A stretch of DNA of 64,000 nucleotides from Homoserinimonas sedimenticola (GTDB lineage: Bacteria; Actinomycetota; Actinomycetes; Actinomycetales; Microbacteriaceae): assembly GCF_026094475.1 (NCBI RefSeq), contig NZ_JAPELL010000001.1, positions 1,636,326 through 1,700,325 of the forward strand, written 5' to 3'. Position numbers and translations under genes: made by a program. This document shows, one piece after another, positions 49,449 to 58,069 of the stretch. The first letter of the stretch is position 1. Each line of letters opens with the position of its first letter. The notes under the pieces were generated by a model that was not told the origin of the DNA, searched no databases, and worked only from the letters and a program-made list of their open reading frames with translations.

Positions 49449-50170
49449 CCGAGCACCCTCCCACAGCGACCGACGTGGCCGCCGAGACCACCACGATCGA
49501 CCCGGCGGCCGCACGACAAGCCCGCATCAACGGCGCGGCCCTCCTGCTCGCGCCCCTGCCCGTCGTCGCCATCATGCTCGCGCTCGTCGGCCCACCCGAG
49601 TGGCGGCCGATCCTGCTCGGCGCCGCCGGCTGGTTCATCGCGCTCGTGCTGCGGCAGCCCGTCGCGCTCGTCTCACTGAAGCTCTTCGGCCAGGAGAAGA
49701 CCGGGACGATCGTCGGCTGGTTCTCCGGACCGGCCGAGGAACTCGTGCGGCTCGCCCTCGTGCTCCTCGTGCTCGACAGCGTGGGCGACGCGCTCTGGGC
49801 CGGCTTCGGCTGGGCGACCATCGAGGTCGTCCTCGTCGCGATCAACGTCTTCGCGATCGCCGCCCTTCTCACGAAGGATGACCCCAAGTCGGCGGAGGCG
49901 CGCGAACTGCTCGCCAGCCAGGGAATGACGACCCCGCATCATCCGGCGACCGGCCTGATCGAGAGGCTCAGCGCGACCGCCCTTCACCTCGGCTTCACCC
50001 TGCTGCTCTTCGCGAACCCGTGGTTCGTGCTCCTCACCCTTCCCCTGCACTCCCTCACCAACATGGTCGCCGTGCGCTTCGTGCGGAACCACGTCGTCGC
50101 CGTCGAGGTGGGCCTCGCCATCACGGGCGCCGCCGCGCTGGCTGGCGGCCTACTCGCGACGATCGCCTAG
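49445..50170 (+). CDS. Polytopic membrane protein, possibly YhfC-like
   Basis: A 241-residue protein with about six hydrophobic segments and a soluble Thr-rich N-terminus. Segment 3 reads GWFSGPAEELVRLALVL, and a late helix has LPLHSLTNMVAVR. The paired EE and His/Asn pattern resembles YhfC-type intramembrane proteases, but the match is loose. It is translationally coupled to the HTH gene and 30 bases before a CPBP protease gene. Confidence 0.65.
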   Translation: MTEHPPTATDVAAETTTIDPAAARQARINGAALLLAPLPVVAIMLALVGPPEWRPILLGAAGWFIALVLRQPVALVSLKLFGQEKTGTIVGWFSGPAEELVRLALVLLVLDSVGDALWAGFGWATIEVVLVAINVFAIAALLTKDDPKSAEARELLASQGMTTPHHPATGLIERLSATALHLGFTLLLFANPWFVLLTLPLHSLTNMVAVRFVRNHVVAVEVGLAITGAAALAGGLLATIA

Positions 50171-50200
50171 CAGCGACATCCCCTCACCCCAAGGAGAATC

Positions 50201-51112
50201 ATGACCCAGGTCGACAAGCGCGGCGTCGCGCTCTTCATCACGATCGCCTTCATAGGGGCGTGGCTCGTTGCCTCACCCCTGTGGTTCAGCGCGGAAGGAC
50301 TCGCCGCACCGTACTCACCGCTCGTGCTCATCGCCATGATGTTCGTGCCGACGGTCGCGGCGGCCATCGCGGCGAAGGTGTTCCCCGCCGAGGAGGGCTT
50401 CCTGCGTGAGACGACGCTGCGGCCTCGCCGACGCTTCCGCCGCTGGTGGGGCTACCTGCTCATCGCGTGGTTCGGCCCTCTCCTGCTCGTCGTCGCGGCC
50501 GTCGCCGTCGCCGCCGCCCTCGGCTGGATCCGGCTCGACCTCGTGAACTTCAGCGGCTTCGAGCTCGCCCTCGAGGCCACGCTGGGCCAGGCCGCGCAAG
50601 GCCTGCCGATTCAGGCGATCGTGATCGCGCAGCTCGTGTCGCTCGTCTTCATCCCCTTCGTCAACGCCATCCCGGCCCTCGGCGAGGAGATCGGATGGCG
50701 CGGATTCCTGCAGGCTCGCCTACTCCCGCTCGGGCAGTGGCCGGCCGTGCTCATCACAGGAGTCGTGTGGGGGCTTTGGCATGCGCCCGTCATCCTGCTC
50801 GGCTACAACTACCCCGAGCAGAACCCCTTCCTCGCGCTGCTGCTCATGGTCGTCTTCACCACGCTCGTCTCGGTGCTGCTCGGCTGGCTCACGATCGCCT
50901 CCGGCACGGTGTGGACAGCAGAGGTCGCGCACGGCTTCATCAACGGTGCTGCAGGGCTGCCCGCCCTCCTCCTCGCGGCCGGCTCGCCCTTCGACAACCT
51001 CACGGGCTCGCTCCTCGGCTACCCCGGATGGATCGTCTTCGCGCTCGCGATCGGTGTGCTCGTGGGCCTGCGGCGGTTCCCGGTGCGGCCCCGCGCCACT
51101 CTCAGCGAGTGA
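50201..51112 (+). CDS. CPBP (CAAX/Abi) family intramembrane metalloprotease
   Basis: A 303-residue, about eight-TM protein with the full CPBP motifs: EEIGWRGF (Glu162, Glu163, Arg167), LWHAP (His194) and a third polar helix around EVAHGFIN. An AAGGAG ribosome site precedes the ATG. It is the third gene of the HTH operon. Family members cleave prenylated or membrane substrates or act in bacteriocin immunity. The 3' end overlaps the convergent repair gene by 11 bases. Confidence 0.92.
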   Translation: MTQVDKRGVALFITIAFIGAWLVASPLWFSAEGLAAPYSPLVLIAMMFVPTVAAAIAAKVFPAEEGFLRETTLRPRRRFRRWWGYLLIAWFGPLLLVVAAVAVAAALGWIRLDLVNFSGFELALEATLGQAAQGLPIQAIVIAQLVSLVFIPFVNAIPALGEEIGWRGFLQARLLPLGQWPAVLITGVVWGLWHAPVILLGYNYPEQNPFLALLLMVVFTTLVSVLLGWLTIASGTVWTAEVAHGFINGAAGLPALLLAAGSPFDNLTGSLLGYPGWIVFALAIGVLVGLRRFPVRPRATLSE

Positions 51113-51539
51113 TGCGCTCCCAGTGCTCGACCGACCCCGGAACGACACGGAACAGCGGATGCGGCAGGGGCGAAGCATCCGCGAACCTCAGCGCCAACTC
51201 GGGGTTACGCACCTCCAGCTTGCTCATGAGGTGCCGCCACTCGTAGTCAAGCTGCCCCTCCGTGAGGTCGAGGAGCACCGGGGATGCCGTCGGGGGCACG
51301 AGAATCTTCTCGCGCGCGAAACGGTAGCCCCGTGCATCCGCCTCCTCGACGAGCGCCATGAGGAACGCCCCCATCGCCGACAGGGGCTCCTCCGCCGCGC
51401 GGAAGCGCAACAGCTGGGGGTGATTCACGTAGCCGCCCGAGGTCTTGCCGATGACGGACTGCGCGAGCAGGCCCTCGCGCCAGCCCGCGATAAGCGCCTG
51501 CCGGTCAAGGAACTGCGGATGCACTGACCAGAGTCTCAC
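51102..51539 (-). CDS. Endonuclease V / pyrimidine-dimer glycosylase-like protein
   Basis: A 145-residue protein beginning MRLWSVHPQFLDRQALIAGWREGLLAQ, resembling the T4 DenV fold at its N-terminus (LxDQxLMAEYRE). Glu22 matches the catalytic Glu of that family. TSGGYVNHPQLLRF fits bacterial members. The T4 enzyme uses an N-terminal Thr; here the second residue is Arg, so chemistry may differ. The product is a DNA-repair glycosylase/lyase by inference. Confidence 0.75.
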   Translation of the reverse strand: MRLWSVHPQFLDRQALIAGWREGLLAQSVIGKTSGGYVNHPQLLRFRAAEEPLSAMGAFLMALVEEADARGYRFAREKILVPPTASPVLLDLTEGQLDYEWRHLMSKLEVRNPELALRFADASPLPHPLFRVVPGSVEHWERITR

Positions 51540-51565
51540 CGTCTCGACGCTACCGCGGTTGCCGG

Positions 51566-51640
51566 GTTGAATAGGGCAGCGTACCGAAACGCTGGCCCTC
51601 GGATGCCTGGTTTCGATACTGCCCGGGCGGGCCTGCTCAA
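51566..51640. repeat. Imperfect intergenic palindrome with GGTTTCGATAC end
   Basis: GGGCAGCGTACCGAAAC (51574-51590) is inverted as GTTTCGATACTGCCC (51610-51624). Outer bases also match (TTGAATAG against CTGCTCAA). Partial relatives (GGTTGAGTAGCGCG-like) occur at about 30520 and 56062. It is probably a degenerate dispersed intergenic repeat. It lies between two minus-strand genes. Confidence 0.5.
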
Positions 51641-51653
51641 GCGGCCGAAGGGG

Positions 51654-54600
51654 CTAGATGACCTCGTCGGAGTAGCTGCTCGGCGTGCCGAAGCGGTGCG
51701 CCGTGATGCTTACCGCCTGCTCCTGCACGAACGGCAGCAGCTCGATGCGGCCCGCCTCCGTGACCGGCTCCGCATAGACGGCGACGTCGGGGCGGCCGTC
51801 GGTCGCGTCAGCGACGGTCGACGCGGGTGCGCCGATCAGGCGGATGCGACCACCCTCCACGCCCGCGAGCGACGCGAGCCACGCGGCATCCGTCTCGACC
51901 GTCACACTGACCCCGCGGCCCCGCAACACCGAGGCGATGGGCTCCGGGAGCTCGGTGGCGGTCGACACCGTGAAGGGTGAACCCGAGGTGAGACCCGCGC
52001 CGATCACGCGGACGAGATCGGCGAGCTCACCGCCCTCCGCGAGCCGCAGGGCGACCTGGGCGGGACGGTAACGGAAGATGTTGCGTTCGGCGGAGAGCCC
52101 CGAGACATCCTTCGCGGCGCCGAACTCGTCACGCCACCAGGCGGCGTCGCTCGCGAGGGCGCGCCGCAGGGACACGCGGGATGCGGCATCCAGCGATGTG
52201 GACGCGTCGAGCAGGCCTTTCGCGGCCGAGGGGAGCGGGGCATCCGCCGTCGCCGCCGCGGGCGACCAGCTGCCGAGACCGATCAGGTAGTTCGGGCCGC
52301 CCGCCTTGGTGCCCGCACCGACGGCGGACTTCTTCCAGCCGCCGAAGGGCTGGCGCCGCACGATCGCGCCCGTGATGCCGCGGTTGACGTAGAGGTTGCC
52401 CGCCTGCACCCGGTCGAGCCACACGCGCAGCTCCTCGGAGTCGAGCGAGTGGAGGCCCGCCGTGAGGCCGTAGTCGACCTCGTTCTGGATCTCGATCGCC
52501 TCCTCGAGGGTGTCGGCCGTCATGACGCCGAGCACCGGACCGAAGAACTCGGTGAGGTGGAAGTAGGAGCCGCGCTTCACGCCCGTGCGCACGCCGGGGC
52601 TCCAGAGCCTGCCGGAGTCGTCGAGCTTCTTGGGGGTCACGACCCACTTCTCGCCCGGCTGGAGGGTCGTGAGTGCCTCGAGCAGCTTGCCCTTCGCGGG
52701 CTCGATGATGGGGCCCATGCGGGTCGTCGCATCCTCGGGGTAGCCGACCTGGAGCGAGCGCACGGCGTCGAGCAGCTGGTCATGGAAGCGGCGCGACTTG
52801 GCGACCGAGCCGACCAGGATGACGAGGGATGCCGCGGAGCACTTCTGCCCCGCGTGGCCGAACGCCGAGTACGCGACATCCTTCGCTGCGAGATCGAGGT
52901 CGGCACTCGGGGTGACGATGATCGCGTTCTTGCCGCTCGTCTCCGCGAGCAGCGGCAGATCCTTGCGGAAGGAGCGGAACAGCTGCGCCGTCTCGTAACC
53001 CCCCGTGAGGATGACGCGGTCGACGCGCTCGTCGGCGATGAGACTCTGACCGAGCTTCGACTCCGAGAGCTGCACATACTGCAGCGCCTCGCGGGGCACG
53101 CCCGCCTCCCACAGCGCCTCCACCATGACGGCACCCGAACGGCGCGCCTGCTTTGCGGGCTTGATGATGACGGCTGAGCCCGCGGCGAGCGCCGCGAGGG
53201 TCGACCCGGCCGGGATCGCGACGGGGAAGTTCCACGGCGGCGTCACGACCGTCAGCCGAGCGGGGGTGAAGGATGCCCCGTCCACCCTGTCGAGCTCGCG
53301 GGCGAGTTCCCCGTAGTAGTTCGCGAAGTCGATCGCCTCCGAGACCTCGGGGTCCGACTGGTCGAGAGTCTTGCCCGTCTCGGACGCCATGACCTCCATG
53401 AGGTCCGCGCGGCGGGCGGCAAGGGCATCCGCGGCCCGGTGCAGGATCTCGGCGCGCTCGGCACCGCTGAGGCGGCCCCAGGCAGCACCCTGCTCGACGG
53501 CCGTCGAGATGGCGTCGGTGACAGCATCCGTCGTCGTCAGCGTGTGGGCGGCGACCGTCTCGTTGCCGAGCGTGCTCGTGGGCACGCGCGACAGGATGGC
53601 CTTGCCCCACTCGCGGTTGCCCGGGAGGGAGGGGTCGGTGTCTGGCGTGTTCTCGAAGCCCTCGGAGGCGAAGGGCGGCTCGGGATTGCGGCGATCCTGC
53701 CGCCGGTTCGGCTGCGGCACGCTCTCGTCGAGTTCCGCGAGGGATGCCTCGAAGCGGGCCTTCTCGCGGGCGAAGAGCTGCTCGTTGCTGCTCAACTCGA
53801 AGACGGCCGACATGAAGTTCTCCTGGCTCGCGCCCTCCTCCAGCCGGCGGATCAGGTAGGCGATCGCGACGTCGAACTCCTTCGGATGCACGACCGGCGT
53901 GTAGAGCAGCAGCCCGCCGACATCGCGGCGCACCGCCTCTGCCTGACCCTGCGCCATGCCGAGCAGCATCTCGAACTCGACGCCTCGCTCCAGCCCGCGG
54001 CGCTTCGCGAGCAGCCAGCTGAAGGCGAGGTCGAAGAGGTTGTGCCCGGCGACCCCGATGCGAACGTTGTCGATGCGGTCGGGGTGGAGCGCGTAGTTGA
54101 TGACCCGCTTGTAGTTGGTGTCGCTCTCCTGCTTGCTACCCCAGGTCGCGAGGGGCCAGCCGTGGAGGGATGCCTCGACCCGCTCCATCGGCAGGTTCGC
54201 GCCCTTCACGACGCGCACCTTGATGCCCGCACCGCCCCGCGCTCGCCGGGCGGCCGACCACTCCTGCAGCCGGGCCATGGCATCCATCGCATCCGGCAGG
54301 TAGGTCTGCAGCACAATGCCGGCCTCGAGGTGCAGGAGCGCAGGGTCGTCGAGGATGCGCTGGAAGACCGCGACGGTCATGTCGAGGTCTTTGTACTCCT
54401 CCATGTCGAGGTTGATGAACTTGGGGGTCTTCGCCTTCGCCGCGAGCTCGTAGAGGGGCGTGAGCTTCTCGACGACGTGGTCGACGGCGGCGTCGAAGGC
54501 CCAGGGGTTGTGCGGTGCGACGGTCGAGGAGACCTTGATGGAGACATAGTCGACGTCGTCGCGTGCGAGAAGCCTGCGGGTGCCGTCAAGGCGGCGCTGA

Positions 54601-55085
54601 GCCTCGCGGTCGCCCAGCACGGCCTCGCCGAGCAGGTTCATGTTGAGACGGATGCCCGGACGCTTGATCTTCGCGATAGCCCCGCCGAGGCGCGACTCGG
54701 TCGCGTCGATGATGAGGTGGCCGACCATACGGCGCAGCACCGTGCGGGCGATGGGGATGACGATGCCGGGGGCGATCGGCGCAACGGCGCCGCCGAGCCG
54801 CACGGCCGCCTTCATGTACCAGGGCAGGAAGCCGGGAACCTTCGGCGCGATCGTGCGGAGGGTGCGGGCCGCGACGCCCAGGTCGTCGGGGCGGACGACA
54901 CCGTCGACGAAGCCGACCGTGAAGGCGAGTCCGTTGGGGTCGCGCAGCACGCCCGCGAGCTGCTCGGCGGAGGCGTCGACCGGGAACTCGGATGCTTCGG
55001 CGAGCCACTTGCGCACGAGCGCGACGACCTCGTCGGTGAGAGCGGCGTCGACGTCAGGAATCTGGGCGGGAACAGTCATGCTCAC
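51654..55085 (-). CDS. putA: Bifunctional proline dehydrogenase / glutamate-semialdehyde dehydrogenase
   Basis: A 1143-residue PutA that oxidises proline to glutamate in two steps. The FAD-dependent PRODH barrel covers about residues 90-470 (IRLNMNLLGEAVLG; GIKVRVVKGANLPMERVE; DNVRIGVAGHNLFD). The P5C dehydrogenase domain covers about 510-980 with the base Glu in LAETSGKNAIIV and the Cys in FGHAGQKCSAAS. A C-terminal extension follows. No N-terminal DNA-binding RHH domain is present, so it does not self-regulate; a divergent LysR gene is the likely regulator. Two nearby starts (ATG 55085, 55079) differ by two residues. Confidence 0.96.
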   Translation of the reverse strand: MSMTVPAQIPDVDAALTDEVVALVRKWLAEASEFPVDASAEQLAGVLRDPNGLAFTVGFVDGVVRPDDLGVAARTLRTIAPKVPGFLPWYMKAAVRLGGAVAPIAPGIVIPIARTVLRRMVGHLIIDATESRLGGAIAKIKRPGIRLNMNLLGEAVLGDREAQRRLDGTRRLLARDDVDYVSIKVSSTVAPHNPWAFDAAVDHVVEKLTPLYELAAKAKTPKFINLDMEEYKDLDMTVAVFQRILDDPALLHLEAGIVLQTYLPDAMDAMARLQEWSAARRARGGAGIKVRVVKGANLPMERVEASLHGWPLATWGSKQESDTNYKRVINYALHPDRIDNVRIGVAGHNLFDLAFSWLLAKRRGLERGVEFEMLLGMAQGQAEAVRRDVGGLLLYTPVVHPKEFDVAIAYLIRRLEEGASQENFMSAVFELSSNEQLFAREKARFEASLAELDESVPQPNRRQDRRNPEPPFASEGFENTPDTDPSLPGNREWGKAILSRVPTSTLGNETVAAHTLTTTDAVTDAISTAVEQGAAWGRLSGAERAEILHRAADALAARRADLMEVMASETGKTLDQSDPEVSEAIDFANYYGELARELDRVDGASFTPARLTVVTPPWNFPVAIPAGSTLAALAAGSAVIIKPAKQARRSGAVMVEALWEAGVPREALQYVQLSESKLGQSLIADERVDRVILTGGYETAQLFRSFRKDLPLLAETSGKNAIIVTPSADLDLAAKDVAYSAFGHAGQKCSAASLVILVGSVAKSRRFHDQLLDAVRSLQVGYPEDATTRMGPIIEPAKGKLLEALTTLQPGEKWVVTPKKLDDSGRLWSPGVRTGVKRGSYFHLTEFFGPVLGVMTADTLEEAIEIQNEVDYGLTAGLHSLDSEELRVWLDRVQAGNLYVNRGITGAIVRRQPFGGWKKSAVGAGTKAGGPNYLIGLGSWSPAAATADAPLPSAAKGLLDASTSLDAASRVSLRRALASDAAWWRDEFGAAKDVSGLSAERNIFRYRPAQVALRLAEGGELADLVRVIGAGLTSGSPFTVSTATELPEPIASVLRGRGVSVTVETDAAWLASLAGVEGGRIRLIGAPASTVADATDGRPDVAVYAEPVTEAGRIELLPFVQEQAVSITAHRFGTPSSYSDEVI

Positions 55086-55172
55086 GGCATCAGTATGAGA
55101 TTCCGTTTCGGTAAGGTAAAGCGATCTTTTCTAATCGGTATCAGTCAGTTCTCCTGATGATTGGAGTCACGG
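55086..55172. promoter_or_regulatory. Divergent putA-lysR promoter region
   Basis: An AT-richer 87-base space (about 55095-55155) holds TTTCGGTAAGGTAAAGCGAT and ATCGGTATCAGTCAG. No confident operator is assigned. Both promoters must lie here. Confidence 0.45.
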
Positions 55173-56063
55173 ATGCTCGACGTGCGCCGCCTGCGCCTGC
55201 TGCGCGAACTGAAGATCCGCGGCACGCTCGCGGCCGTGGCATCCGCCCTCAACCAGAGCCCCTCGTCGGTGTCGCAGCAGCTCGCGCAGCTCGAGCGCGA
55301 GGTCGGAGTCGAGCTGCTGCGCAAGGCGGGGCGGCGCGTGCACCTCACGGCGCAGGCCGAGCTGCTCGTCGAACACACGGCGGCCGTGCTGGAGCGGCTC
55401 GAGTTGGCCGAGTCCGAGCTCTCGGAGTCGTTCGAGACGGCGACGGGCGTCGTGCGGCTCGCCGTGTTCCAATCGGCGGCGCTCGCGCTCATGCCGCACG
55501 CGCTCTCCCTGCTCGCACAGGAACATCCGCGACTCCGGGTCGAGATGACCCAGCGCGAACCCGAGACCGCCCTCTACGACACGTGGGCACGCGACTTCGA
55601 CCTCGTGATCGCCGAGCAGTACCCCGGGCACGCCGCCCCGCGGCACCCGGAACTCGACCGCGTGCGCCTCACGGGCGACGCCCTCTCGCTCGCCGTCGCA
55701 CCCGGCTCGCCAATCCGGTCGATCGCGGATGCCGCGGCCTCAGCCTGGGTCATGGAACCGCACGGCGCGGCCTCCCGCCACTGGGCCGAGCAGGCGTGCC
55801 GCCAGGCCGGCTTCGAACCGGATGTGCGCTTCGAGACGGCGGACCTGCAGGCGCACATCCGCCTCATCGAGTCGGGCAACGCGGTCGCGCTGCTACCCGA
55901 CCTCGTATGGACGGGCCGCACGCCCAGCGTGACCCTGCTGCCGCTCGACGGCGACCCCCACCGCACGATCTTCACTTCGGCGCGGCGGGCGACCGTGCGC
56001 AGCCCGGGCATCCTCGCGGTGCGGGATGCGCTCTCGCGCACGGCAGAGTCGCTCGCAGGGTGA
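55173..56063 (+). CDS. LysR-family regulator, likely of putA
   Basis: A 296-residue LTTR with the HTH MLDVRRLRLLRELKIRGTLA, then AVASALNQSPSSVSQQLAQLE, and an effector domain. The ATG at 55173 follows GGAG at six bases. It is divergent from putA, the classic LTTR arrangement, so it probably responds to proline or a related amino acid. The subgroup resembles actinobacterial LTTRs that begin MLDVRRLRLL. Autoregulation is likely from the shared region. Confidence 0.9.
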   Translation: MLDVRRLRLLRELKIRGTLAAVASALNQSPSSVSQQLAQLEREVGVELLRKAGRRVHLTAQAELLVEHTAAVLERLELAESELSESFETATGVVRLAVFQSAALALMPHALSLLAQEHPRLRVEMTQREPETALYDTWARDFDLVIAEQYPGHAAPRHPELDRVRLTGDALSLAVAPGSPIRSIADAAASAWVMEPHGAASRHWAEQACRQAGFEPDVRFETADLQAHIRLIESGNAVALLPDLVWTGRTPSVTLLPLDGDPHRTIFTSARRATVRSPGILAVRDALSRTAESLAG

Positions 56064-56099
56064 GTAGCGCGGCACGAGCGCACCGCGGGCTGTGCTCCG

Positions 56100-56645
56100 T
56101 CAGCGAGACCAGTTGTAGCCGGAGGCCCTCGACAGGGCCTGAGCCGAGACGGCGTCGGCACTGTGTGCCAGTTTCACCATGAGACGGCTCAACTCCGCGC
56201 GGTCATGCTCGTTCCAGTCGCGGAACAACTCGGCGAAGTAGACGTCGATGTTGTCCACGATTCTGGAGCCCACTGCGCGCCCCTCGTCGGTCAGCGCGAC
56301 GACGACGGCACGCCTGTCACCCGGGTCGGGCGCTTTGACCGCGAGACCCGCGCTTTCGAGACGGGCCACGATCTTGCTCATGTGAGACGTGCTGACCTCA
56401 AGGGCCTCGGCGAGGTCGGTGGGTCGGGCAGCACCGCGGTAGATGAGCTGGTTGAGCGCGAGGAATGCCGCCAGGTCGTCGATGGGAAACTTGCTGGAGC
56501 GCAGCAGGTTGCGGCGGTTGGTAGTGGAATTGGCCCACACCGCGAACGAGGCGAGCGCGGCTGGCAGACTCTCGACAGGGACGAGGGGAGCGAAGGCCGA
56601 GGCGGGCAGGGGCGCCCGCGCACCCACACCCTGTTGCCTCGCCAT
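56100..56645 (-). CDS. MarR-family transcriptional regulator
   Basis: A 181-residue regulator with a winged helix at about 65-135: AARPTDLAEALEVSTSHMSK, then IVARLESAGLAVKAPDPGDRRAVVV, the typical MarR wing DRR. An extended N-terminus of about 45 residues precedes it. It lies 26 bases downstream of the MFS gene on the same strand, so the two form an operon. Two palindromes of the expected size lie between that operon and the divergent glycosidase gene and are probably its operators. Confidence 0.9.
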   Translation of the reverse strand: MARQQGVGARAPLPASAFAPLVPVESLPAALASFAVWANSTTNRRNLLRSSKFPIDDLAAFLALNQLIYRGAARPTDLAEALEVSTSHMSKIVARLESAGLAVKAPDPGDRRAVVVALTDEGRAVGSRIVDNIDVYFAELFRDWNEHDRAELSRLMVKLAHSADAVSAQALSRASGYNWSR

Positions 56646-56671
56646 CCGCTCTCCTCCCGCGCGCTCTCAGG

Positions 56672-57943
56672 CTACGCCACTCGGCTTTCGGCGTGCACGT
56701 CGACACCGTCAGTCTCAGCGGGGATCGGGCGCTTGTGGAACGCGAGCCACGTCACGAAGTACCCGATCGCGACGATGATCGCGAGGAGGCCGTAGGCGAG
56801 CTGAGCTGCATTCAGCAGCATGGGCGTCACGAGGGCCACGCCCGCGGCGACCAGTCGCGCGAAGGCGATGATGCCTCCCTGTGCGGAGGCGCGCAGGAGG
56901 GGCGGGAAGCTCTCCTGCGTCCAGACCTTCATGATGGCCTCGAAGGCGAAGGAACCACCGACCGCAGCGCCGACGTAGATGAGCACCAGCGTGACGAGGG
57001 AGAAGCCGAAGATCGCGGGGGCTGCAAGCCCCAGCGTGGAGGCGATCGCGCCGAACACGTAATAGGCCATGCGGTGGCGGCTGTCGACGACACGCATGAA
57101 CCAGAAGCCCAGCAGGATGCCCACGGGCAGCGTCACGAGGCTGATGATGGAGTTCGCCTGCACGCTGATGCCGACGATGTTGACGGCGACGTAGGTGCCG
57201 AACTGGCCCGTCGTGTTGGCTGCGAGGTTGACGAGCGTGTAGAACACGAGCAGGGCCAGGAATGGGACGACGTAGCGTCGATCCGTGAGGAGCGCGCGGA
57301 GCACGGAGATCTTCGGCCTTCCCTCCTCGACTGCCGCGAGCTGGGCGGTGTGTGCATCACGCCACACCTCCGACTCGGGGATGCCTACCCGGAGCACGAG
57401 CACGATGAGGGCGATGACGCCGACGTGACCGAAGAGGATCTGCCCTCCGAGGTGGCCCATGCCGCCTACGGCGGTCGAAATCCCGACGGTCGCGAGGATG
57501 CCGCCGTACCAGAGCACCTGCGAGAAGCCGATGAGCTTGCCGCGGTTCTTGTCGGTCGCCGCCTCCGCGATGGTTGCGAGGGACACCGGCAGGTCAGCAC
57601 CCGTGCCGAGACCCAGCAGCAGGATCGCTACGAAAAGCAGGGGGAAGGAGGCGGAGAAGACGAGGGTCGCCGAACCCACGACGATCATGAGCATCGTGAC
57701 GATGAAGACGGAGCGACGCCCGAAGCGGTCGCCGAGGCGGCCACCGACGAGGGCGCCGACCGCGACGCCGAGCGTGAGCGCGGCCGAGAGGGCGCCGAAC
57801 TGGAACTCCGTGAATCCGAATGTCATCTGGTAGAGCACCAGGGCGATTCCGGTACTGACGATTGCGGCGGCGTCGATGTACGAGGCCATTCCTGCGACGA
57901 TGCCGATCCACCAGGCACTGCGCGGGGACTGTTCCCTGCTCAT
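56672..57943 (-). CDS. MFS transporter (sugar/aromatic-acid porter type)
   Basis: A 423-residue, 12-TM facilitator. Loop 2-3 reads GGRLGDRFGRRSVFI, the conserved MFS motif, and the central loop is about 40 residues. The ATG at 57943 has AAGGAG at seven bases. It is divergent from the large cytoplasmic glycosidase gene and co-transcribed with marR. This suggests uptake of a glycoside (possibly rhamnoside) or export of its aglycone. Confidence 0.9.
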   Translation of the reverse strand: MSREQSPRSAWWIGIVAGMASYIDAAAIVSTGIALVLYQMTFGFTEFQFGALSAALTLGVAVGALVGGRLGDRFGRRSVFIVTMLMIVVGSATLVFSASFPLLFVAILLLGLGTGADLPVSLATIAEAATDKNRGKLIGFSQVLWYGGILATVGISTAVGGMGHLGGQILFGHVGVIALIVLVLRVGIPESEVWRDAHTAQLAAVEEGRPKISVLRALLTDRRYVVPFLALLVFYTLVNLAANTTGQFGTYVAVNIVGISVQANSIISLVTLPVGILLGFWFMRVVDSRHRMAYYVFGAIASTLGLAAPAIFGFSLVTLVLIYVGAAVGGSFAFEAIMKVWTQESFPPLLRASAQGGIIAFARLVAAGVALVTPMLLNAAQLAYGLLAIIVAIGYFVTWLAFHKRPIPAETDGVDVHAESRVA

Positions 57944-57999
57944 TTCGTTCTCCTTTGAACTGGCGTCGACATACCGTCCGCCGTCGAGTATCGTCCTGA

Positions 58000-58039
58000 T
58001 GACGATGAGTATCGTCACTGTAACGATAAATACATCGTT
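58000..58039. promoter_or_regulatory. Two candidate MarR operators
   Basis: TGACGATGAGTATCGTCA (58000-58017; 7-base arms, 4-base spacer) and AACGATAAATACATCGTT (58022-58039; 6-base arms, 6-base spacer) share the half-site ACGAT/ATCGT. They lie 22 bases centre-to-centre, about two helical turns, in the divergent MFS-glycosidase region. A third GAGTATCGTC half lies just to the left. Confidence 0.7.
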
Positions 58040-58069
58040 TAACCAAGCCCCCGTTCGAAGGAGAACCTC

